DNA of 64,000 nt from Pseudarthrobacter sp. NBSH8 (GCF_014217545.1 NZ_CP043178.1:1736001-1800000), one strand, 5' to 3'. Counted from the first letter of the stretch, positions 7,767-16,103 are shown. Program-made: numbers and translations. The notes: generated by a model from the sequence alone, not told the origin.

Positions 7767-8639
7767 CTAGCTGGCCGGAACCACGTACTGTTCGGCGGCG
7801 ACCTTGCCAAGCCCCTCGGACAGGCCGGCGTCGATCAGTAGTTTCGCGATCGTTCCGTCTTCGCGCTGGGCGACAATTCCGGCGTCGAGCGCTTCCTTAA
7901 GGCTTGTGTTGCCTTTGGTGATCGGGAAGGCAGCCTCGGGGGCATTCTTGATGGCGCCGACGCGCGGATCCGGCTTCTCGTTGGAAAGGGCCACGGTCAC
8001 ACCCTGGGCATCCTTGAACTGGAGCACCTGCACGCCATAGGCGTCGACGTCAGCGTCGAGCCGACCGGCGTCGAAATCGGCCTTCAGCTCCACGCTGCTG
8101 GGGTACGTCACCAGGCGGTCGCCCAGGATCTTCTTGAGGTCCTCGACCCAGAGGTAGCCGTCGATGGTGCCGACCTTGTTCATCTTTTCAAGGTCGGTCA
8201 CTGTGGTGGCGCCGGACTTGGAGACGATGCCCATGCCGTCAAGGTACGTGGAGGCGGAGAAATCAACAGCCTTGAGACGCTTCTCGGTGGCGTCGATCGT
8301 GCCGAGGGCGAGGTCGATGTTTCCGCCCGAGATGGACTGGACGGCGTCGGCATAGGTGGCCTGCTGGTACACCGGGGTCAGGCACTCATCCGTGGCGATC
8401 TTGTTGACGATCTGGATGTCGATGCCTGTCGGGGTGCCCGAGCCATAGCTGCTGAACGGCGGGATATCGATGACTCCGATAGTGAGCTTTCCCGGGGCGA
8501 CGGTATGGATGTCTGTGTGCTTAGGCGTGCACCCTGAATTGCTGGCATCCGAGGTCCCTCCGCAGGCAGAGAGGCTGAGGCCCAGTGTGAGTGCGCTCGC
8601 GGTCAGGAGTCCGGCTGTCTTGATGCGATTGTTGATCAT
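7767..8639 (-). CDS. amino-acid ABC transporter substrate-binding lipoprotein
   Basis: 290 aa, solute-binding protein family 3. The N-terminus is a lipoprotein signal peptide with the lipobox LSAC around residue 26, so the mature protein should be anchored on the outer face of the membrane. The ligand domain begins at KLTIGVIDIPPFSSYG, the usual family opening. A GGGAG site lies about 6 bases before the ATG. It sits between the permease genes and the hydroxyproline catabolic genes on the same strand, making hydroxyproline or proline the most likely ligand. Confidence 0.88.
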   Translation of the reverse strand: MINNRIKTAGLLTASALTLGLSLSACGGTSDASNSGCTPKHTDIHTVAPGKLTIGVIDIPPFSSYGSGTPTGIDIQIVNKIATDECLTPVYQQATYADAVQSISGGNIDLALGTIDATEKRLKAVDFSASTYLDGMGIVSKSGATTVTDLEKMNKVGTIDGYLWVEDLKKILGDRLVTYPSSVELKADFDAGRLDADVDAYGVQVLQFKDAQGVTVALSNEKPDPRVGAIKNAPEAAFPITKGNTSLKEALDAGIVAQREDGTIAKLLIDAGLSEGLGKVAAEQYVVPAS

Positions 8640-8702
8640 GATTGCTCCCGTGGTGGTTGGTTGGGGGACTGATGGAACGTTGACGATGATGCGGGAAAAC
8701 GG

Positions 8703-9356
8703 TCAGGCGTGGCGGGCCATGCGTTTTTCGAAGAAGACGGTGATCCAGGTGGCGGGCATTGAGATGGCGGCGTAGCAAAGACCGGCGAGGGCGAAGATCT
8801 GCAGGTAATTGAAGTCCTGGCTGCCGATGTTGTAGGCGGACTTCATCAGCTCGGGGACTGCGATGGCGTATGCCAGGGACGTTCCTTGGAACATTTGAAT
8901 GGCAACACCCATGAGCCCGGGGATTGCCGAGCGCATGCCTTGGGGCATGATGACCCGCCAGAAGGTGTGCCGCTGGGCGAGCCCCAGGGCGCTGGAAGCC
9001 TCGAGCTGTCCGCGGCCCACAGACTGGATGCCGGCCCGCATGATCTCGGACGAGTAAGCGGCCGAGTTCCAGATCAGTGCCAGGCACGCGGCGGTGATGC
9101 TTTCGAAGGCGATGCCGAACTTCGGCAGGCCGTAGTAGAAGAGGTAGAGGATCACCAATGCCGGTGCCCCCCGGCCGATTTCGACGACGGCAAGCGCCAG
9201 GGTGCGGACGGCCAGATTATTTGCGCTCACCATGACGCTGAGGACCAGGCCCAGCGGGTAGCCGGCGACGATTGATACCCCTGCGATCAGAAGGCTGACG
9301 CCAAGGCCGGACATCATCTGCGGCAGGTATGCTGCCCATTCGGTAAGCCAGGTCAT
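8703..9356 (-). CDS. amino-acid ABC transporter permease (HisM-like)
   Basis: About 217 aa, a polar amino-acid type inner-membrane permease with about five membrane segments. The EAA loop, which contacts the ATPase, reads EASSALGLAQRHTFWRVIMP. The ATG at 9356 overlaps the stop of the preceding permease by 4 bases, which decides this start over longer readings. It pairs with the permease encoded upstream to form the membrane channel of the importer. Confidence 0.88.
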   Translation of the reverse strand: MTWLTEWAAYLPQMMSGLGVSLLIAGVSIVAGYPLGLVLSVMVSANNLAVRTLALAVVEIGRGAPALVILYLFYYGLPKFGIAFESITAACLALIWNSAAYSSEIMRAGIQSVGRGQLEASSALGLAQRHTFWRVIMPQGMRSAIPGLMGVAIQMFQGTSLAYAIAVPELMKSAYNIGSQDFNYLQIFALAGLCYAAISMPATWITVFFEKRMARHA

Positions 9357-9997
9357 GCGTAAACAGCCTTCCTCATGCGGGAATCGAGTCTGCGGGACAG
9401 GTAGGCGACCGGCAGGCTGAGCACGATGTAGAGAATGCCCACCAGCATGTAGGGCAGGATCCCCTCGACGGTGGGGTGCTGCCGGGCGAAGGACTGGGAC
9501 TGGAAGACCATCTCGGCAACGATGATCGTCGAGGCGATCGAGGAGTCCTTGAGTAGACCGGTCAGGTAGGTGGCGATGGACGGCGACACTATCCGGAAGG
9601 CCTGGGGGACCATCACGCCGTAGAACGTGGTTCCGCGGGTCAGGCCCAGTGCGTGGGCAGCTTCGCCCTGTCCACGCGGAACTGCTTGGAGTCCGCCACG
9701 ATAGATTTCGGCGAGATAGGCCATGGAAACCACACCCAGTCCGACTATCGCTGCGGCAACGGGGTTGAACTTGAAGGTTCCGATCTGGATGCCGAACTTG
9801 AGCAGGAACAGCCAAACGATGATCGGCACACCCCGGACCAGGTCGACGAAGAGCCGCGACGCCAGCCGGATAAGCATGTTCGACGACGACAGGCCTACGG
9901 CCAGTGGGACGGCGCCTACTATGCCGATGGCGAATGCCGACAGGGTCAGCGCGATGGTCATGGGCAAGCCTTGGAGTACTGCTGAAAGGGCGTCCAT
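9353..9997 (-). CDS. amino-acid ABC transporter permease (HisQ/GlnP-like)
   Basis: 214 aa, first permease of the importer. Membrane segments begin at residue 10, and the EAA loop is seen as EAAHALGLTRGTTFYGVMVP. The start codon lies one base downstream of the ATPase stop, and the gene overlaps the second permease by 4 bases, so the transporter is one transcription unit. Family-typical length. Confidence 0.88.
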   Translation of the reverse strand: MDALSAVLQGLPMTIALTLSAFAIGIVGAVPLAVGLSSSNMLIRLASRLFVDLVRGVPIIVWLFLLKFGIQIGTFKFNPVAAAIVGLGVVSMAYLAEIYRGGLQAVPRGQGEAAHALGLTRGTTFYGVMVPQAFRIVSPSIATYLTGLLKDSSIASTIIVAEMVFQSQSFARQHPTVEGILPYMLVGILYIVLSLPVAYLSRRLDSRMRKAVYA

Positions 9998-9998
9998 A

Positions 9999-10784
9999 TC
10001 AGCGCTCCAGCACAGCTCGCAGGAAGCGGCGGGTCCGGGCCTCCCGCGGGTCGCTCATGATGGCGTCCGGGTCGCCCTGTTCGATGATCTTGCAATCGGC
10101 CATGACCACGAGCGTGTCGGAAACGTCCCGGGCGAACTGCATCTCATGCGTGACCACGATCATCGTCATTCCATCGGCCGCCAGTTCGCGCATGACGGCC
10201 AGGACCTCGAGCCCCACTTCGGGGTCCAATGCCGACGTCGGCTCATCGAACAGCATGATGCTCGGATCAAGTGCCAGGGCGCGGGCGATGGCGATGCGTT
10301 GTTGCTGGCCGCCGGAGCACCTCCCCGGGTGTTGGTTCGCCTTCTCCCTGAGGCCAACCCGTTCCAGCAGCTCCAACGAGCGCGCGTCGGCCGCTTCCTT
10401 GGTGCGCCCCAGTACTTTCTGCTGCGGAAAGCTGATGTTTTTCATTGCGGACATGTGCGGGAACAGGTTGAAGGACTGGAACACCATGCCCACAGTGCTG
10501 CGCAGGGCGGCAAGGTCCTTGTTGTTGACCACCTTGCCCGGTTCGATGGTGTGCCCGGCAACCTGGATGGTGCCGGAATCGGGACGCTCCAAGAGGTTGA
10601 TGCACCTCAGGAACGTGCTCTTGCCGGCACCCGAGGGGCCGATAAGTGCTGTGACCGTACCCGGCTCGACGTGCAGGGACACGTCGTCGAGGACAGTGTG
10701 GTCGCCGTAGCGCTTGGAAATGTTGTCTAACTTGATGCCCGTACGGGGCGCGAGCTTGCCGTCTGCAATTTCTGAAAGGGTCAT
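9999..10784 (-). CDS. amino-acid ABC transporter ATP-binding protein
   Basis: About 261 aa. Walker A is GPSGAGKS, the signature region is degenerate CSGGQQQR, Walker B is IMLFDEP and the switch histidine lies in VVTHEMQ. The ATG at 10784 was chosen because GGAAG lies 6 bases upstream and the protein then has the usual GlnQ/HisP length; the open frame continues about 30 codons further. It is the first gene of the transporter operon and follows a leader with repeated ATGTCAC motifs. Confidence 0.9.
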   Translation of the reverse strand: MTLSEIADGKLAPRTGIKLDNISKRYGDHTVLDDVSLHVEPGTVTALIGPSGAGKSTFLRCINLLERPDSGTIQVAGHTIEPGKVVNNKDLAALRSTVGMVFQSFNLFPHMSAMKNISFPQQKVLGRTKEAADARSLELLERVGLREKANQHPGRCSGGQQQRIAIARALALDPSIMLFDEPTSALDPEVGLEVLAVMRELAADGMTMIVVTHEMQFARDVSDTLVVMADCKIIEQGDPDAIMSDPREARTRRFLRAVLER

Positions 10785-10830
10785 AGCGATCTTCCATGTG
10801 GGGACCAAAGGGCCATCGGTCGATGTGGGC

Positions 10831-10864
10831 CATGTCACGTGATATGTGAAATGGTACATGTCAC
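10831..10864. promoter_or_regulatory. candidate operator region of the hydroxyproline importer
   Basis: CATGTCAC occurs at 10831-10838 and again at 10857-10864, with ATGGTACAT between them, 47-80 bases upstream of the ATPase start. TGGTACA resembles half-sites bound by FCD-type GntR regulators. The same heptamer appears inverted at 7691. Binding by the embedded GntR protein is inferred. Confidence 0.35.
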
Positions 10865-11689
10865 AGGGTCTCAATGGAAGAGGGGTTTTCGAATTTACGG
10901 ACGCGCGGGTCGACGGCCCTCGCTATGGCGCTCCGCCGGTAGGGAGCGACAATCGTGCTGGAAGCATTCAGCGTAGCGTCCCACGAGGTTCTCTTAAATT
11001 TGCAGTACGGGTTGGCCTGCCGACCCTGACTGCACACCGCGCCGGTCCCGAGATGACGATTCCAAGGCCCATTAGGATCCCAGAGGAGCCGACAGCACTC
11101 CTTTTCGTCAGCCTGCAGGAGAAGTAATCCTGACCACTGAATACGGCCACGCAGGGCGGTTGCCCGCGCAAGGGGCGGAAACCAAAACGAACGGTCCAGG
11201 ACGTGGGACTGGACACCCAAATCATGAAGGGATAGTGACCTGCCGATAACAATGATTCGTCATGGCGGCCCCCGTCGCGGTAACGCCTGGCTGCGCGCGG
11301 GTTTCGCCCAAGGTCCTGGGTTCCGCGATGGCAAGGGCGGATCATACTTGTCAGTCAGGGGTGGTTTTGGCAAACCGGCAAGGCAGCGGTCGGTCGGCGC
11401 CGGTGCTCATGGTGTTCAGCGTCTGGCCTCCTCGTGTTTGATCAGGCGTGGTCCGACTCCTTAAGGCATGGCATGTTCGGAGGGAGGGACAAGCCGCGAT
11501 GTCGTTTTCCATTCCCAGCCTGCGAGTTGCCCCGTATTGGGGGTACTCGATGGCGGCCGTCGGCGGGGCCACGCCGCGGCGCTGGAACAACGTATTCAGA
11601 ACGGTATAAGCGCACGCACACGACAGAACTGCCTCGGCCGGAGGGTCGCGGCAGTCGCTTGGAAGAGCAGCAAAGTGGGCAAAAAAGAA
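10865..11689. other. gene-free stretch
   Basis: No reading frame in this 825-base stretch has coding character or a recognisable product. It is the left margin of the plasticity zone; it may hold unrecognisable remnants. The repeated palindromic element begins at its right end. Confidence 0.5.
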
Positions 11690-11903
11690 GTGTGGACACT
11701 GTCCACACATTCGGCTTCGGACTGGGCCGTACCGCTGCCGGACTAGGCCGGATTCCGTATGTTTCCGCGGGAGCCCAGTGTTTGCAAGGGTTGGAATGCA
11801 GTTCGAGTCCCACCTCGGGCACGTGTTTCCCCTGTTCAGGGGCCGGTGGGCCTCTGAGTGTGCACAAGCTGTTCACTTACGGGCCCCTTCGGGGGCCTTT
11901 TTT
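11690..11903 (+). repeat. palindrome-headed repeat element, copy 1
   Basis: A 214-base non-coding unit that recurs at 24188-24402 in the same orientation. It starts with the 19-base palindrome GTGTGGACACTGTCCACAC (arms of 9), preceded by an A-rich tract. It then has a nearly invariant core around GCAGTTCGAGTCCCACCTCG (11801-11820), a small hairpin (CCCCTG/CAGGGG at 11829-11842), a second degenerate palindrome at 11858-11876 and an intrinsic terminator. The two copies differ at scattered sites but have almost the same length, as expected for an old repeat or a structured RNA gene. Confidence 0.75.
11882..11903 (+). terminator. intrinsic terminator ending repeat element copy 1
   Basis: Stem GGCCCC / GGGGCC around the tetraloop TTCG, followed directly by six T. 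It terminates plus-strand transcription coming through the repeat element, for which no protein-coding gene is visible. Confidence 0.8.
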
Positions 11904-12273
11904 GGTGGTGGCCGTCGCGGCTCCTACGTTGCTTGCGAGTGGTGTTGCTTGTCACTTGTTCATGGCAGGAGGCGCCAGGAACTGCATGACCGGTCGGTCC
12001 CGTGCGGGCGGTTTGCCTTGGATGTACCCATTCCTGATGTCACGACTGCTCATGGGGGAGTTTCAAGGTGACTGCATGACCGAATGACTCAGCCTGCGGA
12101 AAGTTGTGGCGTGGCGGGTTCTGGAAGAGTCCTTATGACTCGCTCAGGGCTGTTGCCAATGGTGATTTCTGCCGCTGCCCGAGGTGGACCTGCTGTAGTC
12201 GAGGCACGGACCCCGCTCGGTTTAGAGCCATCGCCGTCTTCCAGTCAAGGAAGAAAAAGACTCTGGCCTGCCG
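11904..12273. other. gene-free stretch
   Basis: 370 bases between repeat copy 1 and the adk remnant. No convincing coding frame. The first part weakly resembles the sequence downstream of repeat copy 2 (around ATGACCG and GATGTACC), so the repeat may extend beyond its terminator. Confidence 0.4.
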
Positions 12274-12432
12274 GATGACACGCTCGGTGACCTCATCAAC
12301 GATGCCGATGCCGTCAACTCGGGTCAGGATGCCGCGCTCGGCGGATGTGGCCACCACGGCTTCCGTTTGCTCGTGGTAGAGGCCGAGGCGGTGGCGCATG
12401 ACGGCTTCGTTGTCGTCGCTGCGGCCCTGCTG
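12274..12432 (-). pseudogene. adk: adenylate kinase C-terminal remnant
   Basis: About 53 codons matching the last part of adenylate kinase: MRHRLGLYHEQTEAVVA, then ERGILTRVDG and VDEVTERVI. The N-terminal nucleotide-binding part is absent, and the family similarity stops at about 12274 where the frame runs on into unrelated sequence. The upstream edge abuts a DUF485 remnant on the opposite strand. It is a displaced fragment; a full adk must lie elsewhere in the genome. Confidence 0.7.
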
Positions 12433-12653
12433 GCTATTATGCCGCCGGATTCATGTCCATCAAGGTCTGGGGAAACATCAACATCGGGCTCATCATGGGC
12501 CTTCTTCAGTTTGTTTCCACCTTCGCCATTACGGGCTGGTATGTCAGCTACTCCAACCGGAAACTGGACCCCATCGCCGCCGAAATCCGCCACGAAATCG
12601 AAGGCCACGAGTTCGACCAATCCGGCAACCGAGTGGACGGAGCGGCGAAATGA
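12426..12653 (+). pseudogene. DUF485 family membrane protein, 3' remnant
   Basis: The frame reads GYYAAGFMSIKVWGNIN and then a membrane segment and a hydrophilic tail typical of the C-terminal half of DUF485 proteins, the small partners of acetate-type solute:sodium symporters. The first transmembrane half is missing and the frame merges into the adk remnant at about 12430. An internal ATG at 12453 could allow a 66-aa product, but no ribosome site supports it. With the acs remnant 1.1 kb away it suggests a decayed acetate-uptake locus. Confidence 0.6.
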
Positions 12654-12684
12654 GAGGGACCCGGTTCCTGTGAGAAGCCGTGTC

Positions 12685-13197
12685 TTACGGCTTGAGAGGC
12701 GGAATCCCGGCTTTTCCAGGGGTCTGCCCTTTCGCCTTGGAGCCCTTCCACAGATGATGGGAGCGGTGGCTGCTTTCGGCATGCAGCACCAAGACGGGGC
12801 AGTCCGCGTGGGCAACACACGCAGAGCTCACAGAGCCGAGGTGCATGCCAAGGAAACCCCCATGGCCCCGGCGTCCAACCACCAGCAATGAAGCGCCGGC
12901 CGCCACTTCCACGAGCTTCGCCGCAGCCGGTCCGCGGACCAGTTGCGAGGTCAGTCTTTCCGGAGTCTCCTCACCGAACGCCTTTTCCAAGGCGTCCGCA
13001 AGAGTCTTCGCCGCAGCCGCTTCAAACCGGGCGAAATCGGGTGGAACATATCCGGCGTAAATCTCCGGAAAATCCCAACAGGCAATAGCGACAATGGTGG
13101 CGTTCAGGGCCGGCGCCAGCTGTGCCCCCAGACGGAGCGCCTGGATGGACGATTCCGAACCGTCCACACCGACAAGAACGTTGGCTTCCGCATCCAT
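12685..13197 (-). CDS. universal stress protein (UspA family)
   Basis: About 170 aa, single Usp domain. The nucleotide-binding loop is intact (VVGRRGHGGFLGMHLGSVS), the family opening is VLVGVDGSESS and the strand CPVLVLH closes the fold. A tail of about 20 residues rich in Lys, Gly and Pro follows. Two start codons lie two codons apart; the second, ATG at 13197, has AAGGAG at 7 bases and is preferred over ATG at 13203, which is too close to it. Stand-alone gene between remnants; likely an ATP-binding stress protein. Confidence 0.88.
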   Translation of the reverse strand: MDAEANVLVGVDGSESSIQALRLGAQLAPALNATIVAIACWDFPEIYAGYVPPDFARFEAAAAKTLADALEKAFGEETPERLTSQLVRGPAAAKLVEVAAGASLLVVGRRGHGGFLGMHLGSVSSACVAHADCPVLVLHAESSHRSHHLWKGSKAKGQTPGKAGIPPLKP

Positions 13198-13377
13198 GAT
13201 CATTCTCCTTCGAAGGTGAATCCCCTGGGTTGTTCCTAGTCTGCAGCTCCCATTAGCGGTAGCTGTGTGCCGAGCATATGCGCACCCGCAGGCGAACGGA
13301 ACTGCCTACGGATGTTTCTCGGGTCTGTCCGGGAATCCGATGCTATTTAGGTCCAATCACCGAAGGAGCCGCATGGG

Positions 13378-13614
13378 CTAAAGCAGTGTCCACGGGTCCG
13401 TCCAAACCGTGTAACCACTCGCCTTATCGACAAATTCGCGGGAGCAAGAGCCTTGAGCTGCTATCCAGAGACCGGACGAGTCGGGCATGACATCTTCGAC
13501 CATGCCCCGTCGGTGAAGGTCATTGTCGAGATGAACGTCCACCACCCTTCCGGCCATGGATTCCCATTCATCCCTGCGGCGCATCTTTGGGATTGCAACG
13601 CGTCTGTTAATCAT
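13378..13614 (-). CDS. hypothetical protein, 78 aa
   Basis: Not recognised as a named family. It is hydrophilic with a central stretch VVDVHLDNDLHRRGMVEDVM that looks like a small beta-rich domain. A shorter version starting at the ATG at 13557 (MAGRVVDV) is possible and would remove a basic N-terminus. Ribosome sites are weak for both starts. Reading frame and composition fit a real actinobacterial small protein, but there is no operon partner. Confidence 0.45.
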   Translation of the reverse strand: MINRRVAIPKMRRRDEWESMAGRVVDVHLDNDLHRRGMVEDVMPDSSGLWIAAQGSCSREFVDKASGYTVWTDPWTLL

Positions 13615-13732
13615 TCTGTGTACGTCCTAAGTAGGGCCGGGTTCAATTCCTGCTGGCGTTGTGCGTGGGTGAGGAGTCCGTCCGTGCCCAGGCGGCTGGC
13701 TTCAGCTAAGCGTTTTTGAGGGTTGGGTGGGG

Positions 13733-14381
13733 CTATTTTTTCAGTGATTGGGCGATCTGGGTCATGACGGTGTTGTCGGCCAGGGTGGTGGCGTCACCGG
13801 ATTCGCGGCTCTCAGCGATGTCCTTGAGGAGGCGGCGGACGATCTTGCCGGAGCGGGTTTTGGGCAGTTCCGGGACCACGAGGATGGTTTTGGGTTTGGC
13901 GATGGGCCCGATTTCCTTGCCCACGTGGTTGCGGAGTTCGGCGATGGTGGCGTCGCCGGTGTCCACGGCGTCGCCGCGCAGGATAACAAACGCGACGACG
14001 GCCTGGCCGGTGGTTTCGTCCGCGGCGCCCACAACGGCGGCTTCGGCCACGGAGGGGTGGGACACCAGGGCGGATTCGATCTCGGTGGTGGAGAGCCGGT
14101 GCCCGGAGATGTTCATAACGTCATCCACGCGGCCCAGGAGCCAGATGTCGCCGTCCTCGTCCTTCTTGGCGCCGTCGCCGGCGAAGTACATGCCTTCGAA
14201 GCGGGACCAGTAGGTCTCCTTGAAACGTTCGGGGTCGCCCCAGATGCCGCGGAGCATGGCCGGCCAGGGTTCCCGGATCACCAGGAAGCCGCCATGGCCG
14301 TCCGGCACGGATTCGCCCTGCTCATCGACGACGTCCACGGCGATGCCGGGCAGCGGGACCTGGGCGGAGCCGGGCTTTAAT
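13733..14381 (-). pseudogene. acs: acetyl-CoA synthetase, C-terminal remnant
   Basis: About 215 codons matching the C-terminal third of Acs: the adenylation motif region GMYFAGDGAKKDEDG, the hinge WLLGRVDDVMNISGHRLS and the acetylated-lysine motif PKTRSGKIVRR. The reading frame is intact to its stop but the N-terminal two thirds, including the P-loop, are missing. Similarity ends at about 14381 (LKPGSAQVPLPG), immediately next to a half copy of the repeat palindrome (GTGTGGACAT, 14382-14391). Confidence 0.85.
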
Positions 14382-14732
14382 GTGTGGACATTGACCCTTC
14401 TCGGGTCCCTCTGACACTGGCCGCGGGCGGTGCCTGGCGCCGCGGTGGCCTATGAAGTGATGTGGGTGACGGGTTGAGGGCTCTGGCTGGTGGGCGCTTC
14501 GCTGCTGGGATGTGGGGCGAATTGGTCTCCTTTCTAACCTTTTGATGTCCGTGGTTGGCCTTCACCTATTCATGTCCCGGCGTTGTGGTGAGGACATTAC
14601 TTGAGGGAACTTTCTTGAGGATTTTTCTCTTCGGTTCGCTTCTTTCTGTCGCCGCAAGGGGAGGACTTGGGGCCGTTTGTCCGTCCACAGGGGTGTCGAC
14701 GGTGTCCACACTTGGCTGCTAAGGCAAAAATG

Positions 14733-14751
14733 GTGTGCACAATGTGCACGC
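14733..14751 (+). repeat. solo copy of the repeat-element palindrome
   Basis: GTGTGCACAATGTGCACGC differs from the head palindrome of repeat copy 2 by one base. As in the full copies it is preceded by an A-rich tract (GCAAAAATG) and followed by CCTGGACCT. The rest of the 215-base element is absent here. Confidence 0.65.
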
Positions 14752-14770
14752 CCTGGACCTCGGCCACCGC

Positions 14771-15091
14771 TTAGACGTTGGCGGGGGAGAGTATGACCCC
14801 GAACCGGTAACGGCCCCAGGCCTGGTCGCCAAGGTCCGGGCCGTCGGGGGATGGGGTTCCGGCTGGCTGCGGTTCGAAGCGTTTGCCACCATCGGCGTCC
14901 TTGCACTTTTCTGCTCTCGCAGCCTCGTCTGCAAGTACCCCGGGCTCTGGGGGCGGCGAGCGGGGGCGCACGTCTTCTTCCGCGGTGAGTCGAGGTGCCA
15001 CAAAGCTTCGGGCTGCCGATCGGATGGTGTCAAGCCTTATCGTTTTGCCATTTGCAACAACCCGATCCTGACATATGGTGTTACGAACCAC
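14771..15091 (-). CDS. possible small hypothetical protein, 106 aa
   Basis: An open minus-strand frame starting GTG at 15091 that is rich in Pro, Arg and Glu and matches no family I recognise. The same DNA is also open on the plus strand, so it may be no gene at all. It starts divergently from the lmo0937-type gene and has no clear ribosome site. Listed only because the stretch is otherwise empty. Confidence 0.2.
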   Translation of the reverse strand: MVRNTICQDRVVANGKTIRLDTIRSAARSFVAPRLTAEEDVRPRSPPPEPGVLADEAARAEKCKDADGGKRFEPQPAGTPSPDGPDLGDQAWGRYRFGVILSPANV

Positions 15092-15123
15092 ACGATTTTC
15101 GCGGGGTATTAAAGGAGACTCTC

Positions 15124-15270
15124 ATGCTGCTCTGGATAGCTATCGTTATCGCAGTTCTCTGGCTTCTCGGCCTGCTCGGAAACATAGGCGGCGGGTTAAT
15201 TCACATACTTTTGGTCATCGCCGTGGTCGTATTGGTCATCCACTTCATTCGCGGCAGGTCACGCGTTTAA
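15124..15270 (+). CDS. lmo0937 family small membrane protein, 48 aa
   Basis: A 48-aa, almost entirely hydrophobic protein (MLLWIAIVIAVLWLLGLLG, then a second hydrophobic segment and a basic tail HFIRGRSRV), the layout of the lmo0937 family. Two membrane segments separated by a glycine-rich turn (GNIGGG). A strong AAAGGAGA site lies about 7 bases before the ATG. Function of the family is not known; members often respond to envelope stress. Confidence 0.8.
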   Translation: MLLWIAIVIAVLWLLGLLGNIGGGLIHILLVIAVVVLVIHFIRGRSRV

Positions 15271-15507
15271 TACGAAACTGTGGTCCGCCGATGCGGGACG
15301 GCGAGATGATCTGCCGCCGCGTTCTCGGGTAAGGCTCGGAAGTTGAACACATCCTTCAATCATTGCTGCCGGAGGGGTCCCGGCTCTCTACGTAAGGGCT
15401 GGATCGGGCCCTTCCGGGCTCCTTCTGCAACGCCGATAATGGACCCTTCGTCATCTGCCGGTACGCAGCAGAGGTGTTCTCCGAACAGTTTGATACCCTG
15501 AGGCGTC

Positions 15508-15524
15508 GGTACTGGTTTGGTACC
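15508..15524. promoter_or_regulatory. inverted repeat upstream of the antitoxin gene
   Basis: GGTAC and GTACC arms separated by 7 bases end 8 bases before the antitoxin start. Antitoxins with an RHH-like fold usually bind such repeats to repress their own operon, so this is a candidate operator. Confidence 0.35.
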
Positions 15525-15532
15525 ATAAATGT

Positions 15533-15739
15533 ATGGCTATGAATCTGCGTGTTCCCGCGGAGCTGGACCGGCGATTGGACCTGCTGGCTGACGAGGAACA
15601 TACCTCTAAGTCTGCGTTGCTGCTTCAGGGTGCAGAGCTTGTGCTGCAGCGCCACCGGAGCCGTCGGGACATCAGCGAGGGGCTGGATTTCGTTATGAGC
15701 CATGACGCGGAGCTCCTGACCCGCCTTGAGGATGCGTGA
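15533..15739 (+). CDS. RHH-type antitoxin of a Doc/Fic toxin system
   Basis: 68 aa. The first 45 residues (NLRVPAELDRRLDLLADEEH) resemble a ribbon-helix-helix DNA-binding fold, and the acidic C-terminus would wrap the toxin. Its stop overlaps the toxin GTG start by 4 bases (GTGA), the normal antitoxin-toxin coupling. The toxin gene behind it is broken, so the antitoxin now stands alone. Family assignment is by context plus fold impression. Confidence 0.7.
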   Translation: MAMNLRVPAELDRRLDLLADEEHTSKSALLLQGAELVLQRHRSRRDISEGLDFVMSHDAELLTRLEDA

Positions 15740-16103
15740 CCGCGAACCTCGAGATTGCGGATGCGCTGCAGGTCGTTGAACGGTACGGGTTCCATATCCG
15801 CGACATTGGGCTACTTGCCTCGGCTTAGGCCCGGCCGGCAACAACTGTCTTGGGTGCGGAGGCCTATCCGCAGTTGCCGACGAAGGCAGCTGTCCTCCTG
15901 GATTCGGTGGCCCGGTTCCATCCTCTAATCGACGGCAACAAACGCACGGCGTGGACGCTGATGGTTCTGATGCTCTGGATCAACGCTGCCGGCATGACTT
16001 CACCACTGATACGGCATTTGATCTCGTGGTGGGGGTGGCCGCCGGCGATGTCTCACTTGAAGTCAGCGCCGGGCTGATTGCCATGCATCTCGTCAGGCGC
16101 TAG
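15736..16103 (+). pseudogene. Doc-type (death on curing, Fic fold) toxin, inactivated
   Basis: The Fic/Doc motif HPLIDGNKRTAW is present and unmistakable, with the upstream stretch YPQLPTKAAVLLDSVARF. Two lesions break the gene: an in-frame TAG at 15826-15828 (codon 31) and a one-base deletion at about 15992, after LWIN, beyond which the family tail (HDFTTDTAFDLVV) continues in another frame to a stop at 16101-16103. An internal TTG could start a shortened protein containing the motif, but it would still end wrongly. Doc toxins phosphorylate EF-Tu; this copy should be dead. Confidence 0.8.

Larger units (their letters stand above)
14382..15123. other. gene-poor stretch with palindromes
   Basis: Between the acs remnant and the lmo0937-type gene. 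It holds a half palindrome at 14382-14391, an imperfect copy at 14693-14711 and a near-perfect solo palindrome at 14733-14751. A possible minus-strand frame is listed separately. Nothing else is supported. Confidence 0.45.

Noticed and set aside
11770..11832. Possible tRNA gene at the invariant core of the repeat element
   Set aside because: Only a T-loop and acceptor-like 3' strand are present; the 5' T stem, anticodon arm and 5' acceptor strand do not pair.
11434..12087. Plus-strand frame through repeat copy 1 whose translation resembles that of copy 2
   Set aside because: The similarity is explained by DNA-level repeat identity; the frame crosses a palindrome and an intrinsic terminator and has poor coding character.
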